Below, one piece after another: positions 25,995-34,122 of a stretch of DNA of 64,000 nucleotides (the first letter of the stretch is position 1; every line of letters starts with the position of its first letter). The notes below the pieces were generated by a model that was not told where the DNA came from, did not search any database, and saw only the letters and a list, made by a program, of their open reading frames with translations. A program made the translations under genes and the position numbers. The DNA comes from Saccharothrix obliqua (lineage in GTDB: Bacteria > Actinomycetota > Actinomycetes > Mycobacteriales > Pseudonocardiaceae). The stretch is taken from assembly GCF_019375475.1 (NCBI RefSeq), contig NZ_JAHXGQ010000001.1, positions 310,001 to 374,000 on the forward strand, written 5' to 3'.

Positions 25995-26816
25995 CGGCTC
26001 GGCTGGTGGCTGGGCGGCGGTGGCCGGAGGTGGGCGGTGGACAGGGTTGGTGGTCGGTGTTGTGGGGCCCGGTGTGGTGCGGCTCGGTGTGGCGCGGGGG
26101 CCGGCAGCGGTCGCTCGGGGCGGAGTGCGGTGCCGGTGGGCGCCTGGTGCGGTGGGTGGTCGGGCCGAGTGTGCCAGGGCGGGTGTGGACGCGGCTGGTG
26201 GCTGGAGGTGGGCGGCCGGCGGCCTGGGGGTGGTGGTCGGAAGGCTGCGGCGGGGCTTGGTCTGGGCGTTGGCCGCTCGGGCGTTGGGGCGGGGCTCAGG
26301 GCGGTGCCGGTGAGTGGCGGTGCCCGAGGTGGGTGGTCGGTTGAGGAGTGTCGGGTGGAGCGGATGGTCGCTTGGGGCAGGTGCTGAGCGCGGGAGTGGC
26401 GTGCGGCGGTGCCCTTGGTGTCCTGCCGTGGTGGAGGGACCGCTGCGGTGGTCGGGGTCGGGGCCGGGGCCGGGGGTGCGGGGCCGGGGTGCGGGGGCGG
26501 CCGGTTCGGGACCGGTGGTGTGGGGGCTGGCTGGTGCGGCACCGGTTGGGGTGGGCGTGGGTCGGGCGGAGGTGGTTCTCCTGGAGATGGGCGGGTGGGC
26601 TGGGCCGTGAGAACCGGAGGCGGATGGTTGGGGGCTGGCGTGGGCGGCTGGAGAGGTGGGTGGCGTGGGGGGGCTGGAGTGGGCGGCGGGTGGGCTGGTG
26701 TGGCGGCTGGAGGTGGGTGGCGTGGGGCCTGGAGGTGGGTGGCGGGTGGGCTGGAGGCGGGTGGCGTGGGGCCTGGAGGTGGGTGGCGGGTGGGCTGGAG
26801 GTGGGGTGGGACGGGG
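25995..26816. other. 822-base G-rich low-complexity gap between menB and menE
   Basis: I see no credible gene here. All frames give Arg/Pro/Thr or Gly/Trp-rich strings without family features, and the plus strand is strongly G over C throughout. The right third (26648-26812) is built from 22-bp tandem repeats. The left side merges with the low-complexity segment inside menE, so the same process may have shaped both. Both flanking men genes read on the minus strand, so any menB-menE transcript would carry a long C-rich spacer. Confidence 0.7.
26707..26810 (+). repeat. 22-bp G-rich tandem repeat array
   Basis: Four full copies begin at 26707, 26729, 26751 and 26773 and a partial one at 26795; each starts CTGGAGGTGGGTGGCG (or GGCGGG). 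Copies alternate between two endings (TGGGGC and GGTGGG), so the pair 26707-26750 matches 26751-26794 at 43 of 44 bases. Looser copies extend back to 26648. G-runs near 26785-26815 could fold as G-quadruplexes. Confidence 0.85.
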
Positions 26817-27728
26817 TTAGTAGTGGTACGGGTAGGCGGACCAGTCCGGGTCGCGCTTTTCCAGGAAGGCGTCTCGGCCTTCCACGGCTTCGTCGGTCAT
26901 GTAGGCGAGGCGGGTCGTTTCGCCGGCGAAGAGTTGTTGGCCCACCAGGCCGTCGTCGATGAGGTTGAAGGCGTACTTGAGCATTCGTTGGGCGGTGGGG
27001 GATTTTCCGTTGATCTCCTTCGCCCATTCCAGCGCGGTGTTCTCCAGGTCGGCGTGGGGCACCACCGCGTTCACCGCGCCCATCCGGTGCATTTCCTCCG
27101 CGCTGTAGGCGCGACCCAGGAAGAAGATCTCGCGGGCGAACTTCTGGCCCACCTGGCGGGCCAGGTACGCCGAGCCGTAGCCGCCGTCGAAGCTGCCGAC
27201 GTCGGCGTCGGTCTGCTTGAAGCGGGCGTGTTCCGCGCTGGCCAGCGTGAGGTCGCACACCACGTGCAGGCTGTGGCCGCCGCCCGCCGCCCAGCCCGGG
27301 ACGACCGCGATCACGACCTTCGGCATGAAGCGGATCAGGCGCTGGCACTCCAGGATGTGCAGCCTGCCCGCCCTGGCCGGGTCGACCGTGTCGGCCGTCT
27401 CACCCGAGGCGTACTGGTAACCGCTGCGGCCCCGGATGCGCTGGTCGCCGCCCGAGCAGAACGCCCAGCCGCCGTCGCGTGGTGACGGGCCGTTGCCGGT
27501 CAGCAGGACGCAGCCGACGTCCGGGCTCATCCGGGCGTGGTCCAGGGCCCGGTACAGCTCGTCCACGGTGTGCGGGCGGAACGCGTTGCGCACCTCGGGG
27601 CGGTGGAACGCGATGCGCACCGTCCCCTGGTCCACCGCGCGGTGGTAGGTGATGTCGGTGAAGTCGAAGCCCTCGACCGGCTTCCAGCGGGACGGGTCGA
27701 ACAGCTCGGATACGCCTTGATCTGCCAC
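26817..27728 (-). CDS. menB: 1,4-dihydroxy-2-naphthoyl-CoA synthase
   Basis: MenB closes the naphthoquinone ring of o-succinylbenzoyl-CoA. The 303-residue crotonase-fold protein has the family's long N-terminus (WKPVEGFDFTDITYHRA), the oxyanion-hole region GWAFCSGGDQRIRG near residue 87, PGWAAGGGHSLHVVCDL near 144, and the MenB-specific Asp in GSFDGGYGSAYLA and C-terminal SAYPYHY. GTG 27728 lies seven bases after a minus-strand -10-like TATTGT, so it is probably leaderless. The 22-bp repeats end seven bases beyond its stop. Confidence 0.96.
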   Translation of the reverse strand: MADQGVSELFDPSRWKPVEGFDFTDITYHRAVDQGTVRIAFHRPEVRNAFRPHTVDELYRALDHARMSPDVGCVLLTGNGPSPRDGGWAFCSGGDQRIRGRSGYQYASGETADTVDPARAGRLHILECQRLIRFMPKVVIAVVPGWAAGGGHSLHVVCDLTLASAEHARFKQTDADVGSFDGGYGSAYLARQVGQKFAREIFFLGRAYSAEEMHRMGAVNAVVPHADLENTALEWAKEINGKSPTAQRMLKYAFNLIDDGLVGQQLFAGETTRLAYMTDEAVEGRDAFLEKRDPDWSAYPYHY

Positions 27729-27735
27729 GCCACGG

Positions 27736-27741
27736 ACAATA
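27736..27741 (-). promoter_or_regulatory. -10-like TATTGT for leaderless menB
   Basis: Read on the minus strand, TATTGT (27741 to 27736) ends seven bases before GTG 27728. No Shine-Dalgarno sequence is present. Confidence 0.5.
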
Positions 27742-27828
27742 TGCCCGCGCTGAAGCTGAGACCGGGCAGGGCCGGCGGTCGGGTGCGGTGAGGAGTCTGT
27801 GCTGGGTGGGGGTCATGTGACCATCATC

Positions 27829-27842
27829 CGAACACCTGTTCG
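27829..27842. promoter_or_regulatory. LexA (SOS) box-like palindrome
   Basis: CGAACACCTGTTCG fits the actinobacterial SOS pattern CGAAC-N4-GTTCG exactly; the flank on the right adds the A of the longer consensus. It lies 49 bases before menD and 100 bases before menB. A second palindrome, GGTCATGTGACC, is at 27811-27822. Confidence 0.5.
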
Positions 27843-27890
27843 ACTCAGCAAGGGGAATCACCGGATCGTGGACTGAGCGACAATGTCCCG

Positions 27891-29510
27891 GTGAACCCGT
27901 CCACCGCGCAGGCCAGGGTGCTCGTCGACGAGCTGCTCCGCAACGACGTCCGGCACGTCGTGCTGAGCCCCGGGTCGCGCAACGCCCCGCTGTCGTTCGC
28001 CCTGGCCGAGGCCGCGGCGGCCGGACGGCTCACGCTGCACGTCCGCATCGACGAGCGCACGGCGGGCTTCCTCGCCCTCGGCCTGGCCCGCGGCAGCGGC
28101 GAGGTCACGGCCGTGACCTGCACCTCCGGCACGGCCGTCGCCAACCTGCACCCGGCGGTGCTGGAGGCGCGGCACGCCGGCGTCCCGCTGATCGCGCTGA
28201 CCGCCGACCGCCCGGTGGAGCTGCTGCGCACCGGCGCGAGCCAGACCGTGGACCAGCAACGCGTGTTCGGCATCGACACCCTCCAGTTCCCCATCGCCGA
28301 GCGCCGCCCCGGCCAGAACGGCCTGTGGCGGTCGCTGGTGTGCCGTGCCGTCGCGACCGCGCGCGAGCAGGGCCCGGTGCACGTCAACGTGCCGTTCCGG
28401 GAACCGCTGGTGCCCGGCGGCGGCGAGTGGCCGGAACCGCTGGACGGCCGCCCGTTCGACATGCCGTGGACCCGCGTCGCCCCGCGCACGACGACCTCGC
28501 TGCACCCGGCGGACCACCTCGGCCCCCGCACGCTGGTCGTCGTCGGCGACACCCGCGAAGACCTCGCCGACCTGGCCGAACGCGCCGGCTGGCCGGTGAT
28601 CGCCGAACCCACCGGGCACGGCCTGCGCCACGGCGCGCTGCTGCTCAACGCGGGCGGGCTGCCACCCGAGCTGAAGCCGGACGCCCTGGTCGTGGTGGGC
28701 CGCCCCACGCTCTCCCGCGGCGTGTCGCGCCTGATCGCGACCACCCCCGTGGTGCACGTGCTGACCGACGACCCGGACTGGCCGGACCCGCAGTTCGCCG
28801 CCACGCACACCTCCACGGGCCTGGTGCTGGGCGAGCACGAGGTGGACCACGACTGGCTCACCGCCTGGCAGCACGCCGCCAAGGCCGCCGCGGACGTGGT
28901 GGACGAGCTGCTGTCCCGCGAGTCCTGGCCCACCGGCCTCCAGGTGGCGCGCGACCTGGTGGCGGCGCTGCCCACGCGCTCGAACCTGTTCCTCGGCTCG
29001 TCCAACCCGGTGCGGGACGTGGACCTGGTGGCCGCGCCGCGCCAGGACGTCCGGGTGCACGCCAACCGGGGTGTCGCGGGTATCGACGGCAGCATCTCCA
29101 CGGCCGCCGGCATCGCGCTCACCACCGGCCCCACGTTCGCGCTCATCGGCGACCTGACGTTCCTGCACGACGCCAACGGCCTGCTGATCGGCCCGGACGA
29201 ACCACGCCCCGACCTGACCGTGGTGGTGCTCAACGACGACGGCGGCGGGATCTTCGCATTGCTGGAACAAGGCGCGCCGGAACACGCGGACGCCTTTGAA
29301 CGGGTCTTCGGCACACCGCACGGCGCCGACCTCGCGGCATTGTGCGCCGCGCACCGCGTGCCGCACACCCTGGTCCACGACGCGGACCAGTTGAGACGGG
29401 AGTTGACGCCACCCCGCGGAATGCGCGTGCTGGAAATCCGGGCGGAACGCACCGAATTGCGCGATCTGCACGCCCGCCTGAAGGCGGCGGTGTCAACCGC
29501 ATTCCAATAG
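27891..29510 (+). CDS. menD: SEPHCHC synthase (2-succinyl-5-enolpyruvyl-6-hydroxy-3-cyclohexene-1-carboxylate synthase)
   Basis: MenD adds the succinyl-ThDP unit from 2-oxoglutarate to isochorismate made by MenF. The 539-residue thiamine-diphosphate enzyme starts NPSTAQARVLVDELLRNDV, has VVLSPGSRNAPLSFA, the conserved ThDP glutamate in RIDERTAGFLALGLA (near residue 55), and the ThDP/Mg motif GDLTFLHDANGLL to NDDGGGIF near 420-450. GTG 27891 follows GACAAT by six bases, a weaker -10 than in neighbouring leaderless genes. It is divergent from menB; a menC gene is not found nearby. Confidence 0.97.
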   Translation: MNPSTAQARVLVDELLRNDVRHVVLSPGSRNAPLSFALAEAAAAGRLTLHVRIDERTAGFLALGLARGSGEVTAVTCTSGTAVANLHPAVLEARHAGVPLIALTADRPVELLRTGASQTVDQQRVFGIDTLQFPIAERRPGQNGLWRSLVCRAVATAREQGPVHVNVPFREPLVPGGGEWPEPLDGRPFDMPWTRVAPRTTTSLHPADHLGPRTLVVVGDTREDLADLAERAGWPVIAEPTGHGLRHGALLLNAGGLPPELKPDALVVVGRPTLSRGVSRLIATTPVVHVLTDDPDWPDPQFAATHTSTGLVLGEHEVDHDWLTAWQHAAKAAADVVDELLSRESWPTGLQVARDLVAALPTRSNLFLGSSNPVRDVDLVAAPRQDVRVHANRGVAGIDGSISTAAGIALTTGPTFALIGDLTFLHDANGLLIGPDEPRPDLTVVVLNDDGGGIFALLEQGAPEHADAFERVFGTPHGADLAALCAAHRVPHTLVHDADQLRRELTPPRGMRVLEIRAERTELRDLHARLKAAVSTAFQ

Positions 29511-29554
29511 CCAGGAACATACGGACGGGGGTACAGCGCTCACCCGCCCGTGGC

Positions 29555-29560
29555 TAGCTT
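29555..29560 (+). promoter_or_regulatory. -10-like TAGCTT for leaderless metallopeptidase gene
   Basis: TAGCTT ends six bases before ATG 29567 with no Shine-Dalgarno sequence. Confidence 0.5.
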
Positions 29561-29566
29561 CGGGCC

Positions 29567-31069
29567 ATGTCCCTGAGAGCGAAGCTCACGCTAGGCACCG
29601 CGACCGCGGCTTCCCTGCTGCTGCTCGCCGGCACCGCGTCCGCCGCGGAACCGGGTTCGCCGGGTATCGGCGACCCCTATTACCCCAACGCCGGCAACGG
29701 CGGCTACGACGTCGCCCACTACGACATCCGGCTCAACTACCGGCCCACCGACGACAACCTCTCCGGCACCACCACGATCCTGGCGAAGACCACCCAGGAC
29801 CTGAACCGGTTCAACCTGGACTTCCTGCTCAAGGTCAGTTCGGTCCGGGTCAACAACCGGGTCGCCTCGTTCACCCAGCAGGGCGGCGAACTGGTGGTGG
29901 ACCCGAAGGGCAACCTCCGCAAGGGCACCGACGTGACGATCGTCGTCACCTACTCGGACGTCCCCTCCAGCCGTTCGGTGGACGGCTTCACGGCGTGGAA
30001 GCGCACCGCCGACGGCGCGCTCGCGATCGACGAGCCGGACGTCGCGCCCTGGTGGTACCCGAGCAACAACCACCCGACCGACAAGGCCACCTACGACGTG
30101 TCCGTGGCCGTGCCGGACGGTGTCGAGGCGATCTCGAACGGCACGTTCGAGGGCACCACGAAGCAGATCAACGGCTGGACCCGGTGGCGGTGGCGCAGCG
30201 CGAAGCCGCAGGCCAGTTACCTCACGTTCCTCGCCATCGGCCAGTACGACGTGCGCCAGTCCACCGCGCCCAACGGGCAGCCCGTGGTCAACGCGTACGC
30301 CTTGAACCTCGGTGCGCACGACGGCGCGGCACGGGCCAGCATCGAGCGCACCCCCGAGGTGGTCGAGTTCCTGGCGGAGAGCTTCGGGCCGTACCCGTTC
30401 GAGGCGCAGGGCGGCGTGGTCGTCGGCCCCGGCCAGCTGGGCTTCGCGCTGGAGAACCAGACGCGCTCGACCTACTCCACCGCGTTCTTCCAGCGCGGCG
30501 CGAACACCTACGTCGTGGCGCACGAGAACGGCCACCAGTGGTTCGGCGACTCGGTGTCGGTGCAGCGCTGGCGCGACATCTGGCTGAACGAGGGCTTCGC
30601 GAGCTACGCGGAATTCCTCTGGTCGGAGCACGTGGGCGAGGGCACGGCCCAGGAGAACGCCCAGTACACCTACGACCTGTACCCGGCGGACAGCCCGTTC
30701 TGGCAGGTCCTGCCCGGTGACCCGGGCGTGGACAACCAGTTCCACGGCGCGGTGTACGACCGCGGCGCGCTGGCCGTGCACGCATTGCGCGTGGCCGTGG
30801 GCGACGAGGCGTTCTTCGGCATCCTGAAGCAGTGGCAGCAGGCCAAGCGCTACGGCAACGCGACGATCGAGGAGTTCATCGCGCTGGCCGAGCGGGTGTC
30901 GGGCAAGCCGCTGTACGACCTCTTCCGGACGTGGCTGTTCACCAAGGGCAAGCCGGCGGCGGCTCCGGGCGCGGCGAACTTCGCCGTGGCGCGGACCCCG
31001 GTCGCCGAGCCGAAGTCGTTCCAGAAGATCCGCGAGACGCACGACCTGCTCGGGCGGCACGGCCACTGA
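29567..31069 (+). CDS. Secreted M1-family metallopeptidase
   Basis: The 500-residue zinc peptidase has a signal peptide (LTLGTATAASLLLLAGTASAA), an N-terminal beta-domain (YDVAHYDIRLNYRP) and the M1 catalytic motif HENGH followed by 18 residues and then E in WLNEGFASY (near residues 322-345). The substrate-binding GAMEN motif of aminopeptidases appears as FALENQ, so exact peptidase type is uncertain. It lacks the large C-terminal helical domain of full aminopeptidase N, as do many secreted actinobacterial members. A bidirectional terminator follows. Confidence 0.93.
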   Translation: MSLRAKLTLGTATAASLLLLAGTASAAEPGSPGIGDPYYPNAGNGGYDVAHYDIRLNYRPTDDNLSGTTTILAKTTQDLNRFNLDFLLKVSSVRVNNRVASFTQQGGELVVDPKGNLRKGTDVTIVVTYSDVPSSRSVDGFTAWKRTADGALAIDEPDVAPWWYPSNNHPTDKATYDVSVAVPDGVEAISNGTFEGTTKQINGWTRWRWRSAKPQASYLTFLAIGQYDVRQSTAPNGQPVVNAYALNLGAHDGAARASIERTPEVVEFLAESFGPYPFEAQGGVVVGPGQLGFALENQTRSTYSTAFFQRGANTYVVAHENGHQWFGDSVSVQRWRDIWLNEGFASYAEFLWSEHVGEGTAQENAQYTYDLYPADSPFWQVLPGDPGVDNQFHGAVYDRGALAVHALRVAVGDEAFFGILKQWQQAKRYGNATIEEFIALAERVSGKPLYDLFRTWLFTKGKPAAAPGAANFAVARTPVAEPKSFQKIRETHDLLGRHGH

Positions 31070-31080
31070 CGCGAAAACCC

Positions 31081-31109
31081 GCGACCGCCCCCACGTGGAG
31101 GGCGGTCGC
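31081..31109. terminator. Bidirectional Rho-independent terminator
   Basis: GCGACCGCCC (31081-31090) pairs perfectly with GGGCGGTCGC (31100-31109) around a nine-base loop. TCTTTT follows on the plus strand and an AAAA run precedes on the other side (31074-31077), so it can end both the M1 peptidase gene and the convergent gene at 31134. Confidence 0.85.
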
Positions 31110-31133
31110 GGTCTTTTCCGGGGACGGGCCGGA

Positions 31134-32237
31134 TCAGGTCTGCCCGATCCCGTCGACGACCTTGGTGGTGATGGAGCTGTACCCCAGGACCGTGCCCGCC
31201 TTGATCCACGAGTAGTGCGGCTTGGGGCCGGCCACGGTGCGCTCGCCGATGAACTCGCCGGTCTTCGGGTCGACGATGAGGTCACGCCGCTCGGCCTCGG
31301 TGTCGATGCCGATGGCCACGCCGGTGCGCCCGTCGAGGGTGGCCGCCTCGTCGTACACCTTCACCCCGTCGAGCTGCGCGAGCGCCCGGTACCAGCCGGG
31401 GCGCAGGTCGGCGGGCATCAGACCGGTGCGCAGCATCTCCACGCCCCAGTGGAACATCGTCTCGGGCGCGGACCCGCGGTGCGCCGTGGCGGTGCGCAGG
31501 TAGTCCACGATGGCCTGCGGGTCACGCGGCAGGGCGTCGTAGAACGCCGGGTTGTCCCAGTCGTTCGGGTCGCCGCACACCTTCGTCGGGTTGGCCTTGG
31601 GGAAGAAGTTGCCGCACACGCCACGCCGCTCACCGGTGTCGGTGTCGATCGCCTCCGGCTCGGGCGCCTCGGACTGCGGCACGGTGCCGCCGAGCCACTT
31701 CACGCCGGGCAGCCAGCCGCGCTTCTCCAGCCACTCCTGCTGCTGGTCCTGCGGGATCCACACCTCGCGGGACGTCTCCTTGAGGTACGTGTACCCCTGG
31801 AGCGGCTGGTCCGGGTTGTCCGCGGTGGGACCGTACGTCTGGCCGCGCTGGTACCAGGCGTGCGTGTTGATGTACCGGAACTGGCCGGGCGCGAGGGGCG
31901 GGTCGACGGCGGTGATGGCGTCGGCCGCGCCGTTGAGCACCTCCTTGGCGGACAGCAGCGACACCTTGGGCTGCGTGGTCTCGGAGGCGGACGGCGGCAG
32001 CGCCTGCTGCTGTTGCGCCGGCTCGCCGCCGGTCACCAGGAACCCGGCGATGACGGCCGCGGCGGCTGCCGCGGACACCGGCAGCAGCCAGCGGCGCGAG
32101 CGGCGCGCGGCCGGTGCGGTGGCGGTCTGCTCGGCCGCCGCCGCCGCGAGGACGCGGGCGCGCACGGCGTCCAGCGGCACGTCGGCGGTGCGGGCGGCGC
32201 GTTCGAGCCGGTTCAGGGTTTCGTCGAGATCGCTCAT
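31134..32237 (-). CDS. CU044_5270-family membrane protein, partner of the sigma factor
   Basis: The 367-residue protein has a short cytoplasmic N-terminus (MSDLDETLNRLERAARTADV), one membrane helix (WLLPVSAAAAAAVIAGFLVT, about residues 50-69), a Gln/Ser/Pro linker and a large external domain (from about 95) with YINTHAWYQRGQTYG and a late TGVAIGIDTEAERRDLIVD. This is the CU044_5270 family as I remember it, found beside ECF sigma factors. The layout suggests an anti-sigma-like sensor, but a classic zinc-binding anti-sigma motif is absent. ATG 32237 overlaps the sigma factor stop (ATGA). Confidence 0.85.
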   Translation of the reverse strand: MSDLDETLNRLERAARTADVPLDAVRARVLAAAAAEQTATAPAARRSRRWLLPVSAAAAAAVIAGFLVTGGEPAQQQQALPPSASETTQPKVSLLSAKEVLNGAADAITAVDPPLAPGQFRYINTHAWYQRGQTYGPTADNPDQPLQGYTYLKETSREVWIPQDQQQEWLEKRGWLPGVKWLGGTVPQSEAPEPEAIDTDTGERRGVCGNFFPKANPTKVCGDPNDWDNPAFYDALPRDPQAIVDYLRTATAHRGSAPETMFHWGVEMLRTGLMPADLRPGWYRALAQLDGVKVYDEAATLDGRTGVAIGIDTEAERRDLIVDPKTGEFIGERTVAGPKPHYSWIKAGTVLGYSSITTKVVDGIGQT

Positions 32238-32833
32238 CGCTGCGTCTCCTCGGTGAGCTGGGCTTGCAGCCTGGTGCGGACCCGGTGCAGGCGGGAGCGG
32301 ACGGTGCTGGCGGGTTCGCCGAGGGCTTCGGCGACCTCGGCGGGGGTGAGGCCGGCCCACGACGTGAGCAGCAGCACGTCCCGGTCCTCGTCACGCAGGT
32401 CGGCGATGGCCGCCGCGAGGACCCGGGACGCGCGTTCGGCGTCCACGCGTTCGGCGACGGTCACGTCGTGGTCCGGTTCCGGTCGCCCCACGGCCCGCAG
32501 ACCGGCGCGGCGGCCCCTGGTCTCCTTGCGCACGTGCTCGCGCACCAGGTTGGTGGCGATCCCGTACAGCCAGCCCTTGACCGGCGCGCGCGTCGGGTCG
32601 TAGTCGTGCCGCCGGCGCAGGGCGACCAGGAACGTCTCCGCGACCAGGTCGTCCGCGACCGCCTCGCCCACCCGCCCGGCGAGGTACCCGCGCAACTGGC
32701 GGGCGTGCGCGTCGAACAGCTCCGCGAACACGGCGGTGACGTCCGGGCCGCGCAGGTCCGGCGGTTTCTCCAGTGCTGTGGTCACACACCGATTGGCCGG
32801 TGGGCCACCCGGCGTCCCCGTGACCCCGCTCAC
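32234..32833 (-). CDS. ECF-type RNA polymerase sigma factor
   Basis: The 199-residue product has sigma region 2 (FAELFDAHARQLRGYLAGRV, then DDLVAETFLVALRRRHDYD and VKGWLYGIATNLVREHVR) and region 4 (LLTSWAGLTPAEVAEALGEP, STVRSRLHRVRTRLQ). GTG 32833 overlaps the menF stop by four bases, which favours this start; GTG 32785 is an alternative that drops a Pro/Gly-rich lead. Its stop overlaps the ATG of the CU044_5270 gene, so isochorismate synthase, sigma factor and partner look translationally coupled. Confidence 0.92.
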   Translation of the reverse strand: MSGVTGTPGGPPANRCVTTALEKPPDLRGPDVTAVFAELFDAHARQLRGYLAGRVGEAVADDLVAETFLVALRRRHDYDPTRAPVKGWLYGIATNLVREHVRKETRGRRAGLRAVGRPEPDHDVTVAERVDAERASRVLAAAIADLRDEDRDVLLLTSWAGLTPAEVAEALGEPASTVRSRLHRVRTRLQAQLTEETQR

Positions 32834-34059
32834 AGCCCTTCGAGGGCTTCGCGGAACGGCCGCATCTTGGCGTGCGCCTCGCGCACCTCGGTGTCCGGGT
32901 CGGACTCGGCGACCAGGCCGCAGCCCGCGAACAACCGCGCCGTGCGGCCGTCGACCCGGGCGCAGCGCAACGCCACGCCCAGCTCGCCGTCACCCGCGCC
33001 GTCGACCCAGCCGACCGGACCGGCGTAACGGCCCCGGTCCATGCCTTCCAGCTCGGTGATGAGGGCGGTCGCGGCGGCACGGGGCGTACCGCCGACGGCC
33101 GCCGTGGGGTGCAGTGCCTCGGCCAACGCGAGCAGCGAGGGCGTGCCCCGGAGCGTGCCGATGACGTCGCTGGACAGGTGCGACACGTTCGGCAGGCGCA
33201 GCACGGACGGCCCGTCCACGGACATGGTGTGGCAGAACGGCCGCAGGGTCTCGGTGAGCGACGCCACGGCGTACTCGTGCTCTTCGCGGTTCTTGGCCGA
33301 CGACATGAGCGCGTGCGCGAGTTCGTCGTCCGACATGCCGTCGTGGGGCCACGTGGTGCCCGCGAGAACCCGTGAGTCGACAACGGCGCCGGAACGACGC
33401 AGCAGCAGCTCCGGTGTCGCGCCGATGAGGCCGTCCACCGCGTACACCCAGCACTCGGGGTAGCGGCGGGCCAGGTTCTCCAGCACGTGCCGGTGGTCGA
33501 TGTCGGCGTCCGCCACGGCCAGCAGGTCGTGCGCGAGCACCACCTTCTCCAACTCGCCCGCACGCATCCGGGCCACGGCGGCACGCACCGCCTCCCGGTA
33601 CGCGGACACGGACAGCTCGCCGTCGGCGTACCGCACGTTCGACGGCCGCCGCACGGGTCTGATGTCGAGTGAAGCGCCTTCGCCGACCGTGGTCACCCAC
33701 GTGTCGCCGTTGCGTGCGCCGACCACGACTTCGGGGACCACCAGCACCGAGTGGCCGGGCCGGTCGGCGAACGCCACGGAGACGAACGCCACGGGCCCGC
33801 TGCCCGGCACGCCCACCTCGTCGTCCACGTCGAGGCCCGCGGTGAACTCGCGCCACCACCGGTCGGCGGCGGCGAACCGGTCCGGCCCGGACACCTCGAA
33901 CCGGGCCGCCTCACCCCACCCGACCAGGCCGGACCCGTCACGCACCCAGGCCAGCGCGCCGGTCGGCGCGGGCAGCCTGCCGAGCAGGTCGGCGTTGCCG
34001 GCGCGCGTGGTGCGCACGCGCGACCGCTGTCGCGTACGGGACGTGTGTGCTGTGGTCAC
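32830..34059 (-). CDS. menF: Isochorismate synthase
   Basis: This enzyme converts chorismate to isochorismate, feeding MenD. The 409-residue chorismate-binding protein has ELEKVVLAHDLLAVA (with the acid/base Lys), GATPELLLRRSG, VLAGTTWPHDG, SAKNREEHEYAV, then HPTAAVGGTPRAAA and the C-terminal YAGPVGWVDGAGDGE loop. The GTG start follows a minus-strand -10-like TACCCT by seven bases. It could equally be a siderophore entC/dhbC, but no siderophore genes lie nearby and the men context favours menaquinone. Confidence 0.92.
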   Translation of the reverse strand: MTTAHTSRTRQRSRVRTTRAGNADLLGRLPAPTGALAWVRDGSGLVGWGEAARFEVSGPDRFAAADRWWREFTAGLDVDDEVGVPGSGPVAFVSVAFADRPGHSVLVVPEVVVGARNGDTWVTTVGEGASLDIRPVRRPSNVRYADGELSVSAYREAVRAAVARMRAGELEKVVLAHDLLAVADADIDHRHVLENLARRYPECWVYAVDGLIGATPELLLRRSGAVVDSRVLAGTTWPHDGMSDDELAHALMSSAKNREEHEYAVASLTETLRPFCHTMSVDGPSVLRLPNVSHLSSDVIGTLRGTPSLLALAEALHPTAAVGGTPRAAATALITELEGMDRGRYAGPVGWVDGAGDGELGVALRCARVDGRTARLFAGCGLVAESDPDTEVREAHAKMRPFREALEGL

Positions 34060-34066
34060 GAGGTCG

Positions 34067-34072
34067 AGGGTA
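34067..34072 (-). promoter_or_regulatory. -10-like TACCCT for leaderless menF
   Basis: On the minus strand TACCCT (34072 to 34067) ends seven bases before GTG 34059. Confidence 0.5.
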
Positions 34073-34108
34073 TGGACTCGCGGCTGAGATGCCGCGCCCG
34101 GTCGGTCC

Positions 34109-34114
34109 TAGACT
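34109..34114 (+). promoter_or_regulatory. -10-like TAGACT for the DUF3592 gene
   Basis: TAGACT ends eight bases before GTG 34123. It is divergent from the menF promoter 36 bases away. Confidence 0.5.
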
Positions 34115-34122
34115 CTGCGCCT

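Noticed and set aside
26296-27485. Long open frames on both strands across the menB-menE gap
   Set aside because: Products are repeat-derived Pro/Arg/His or Gly/Trp strings, and parts overlap menB in other frames.
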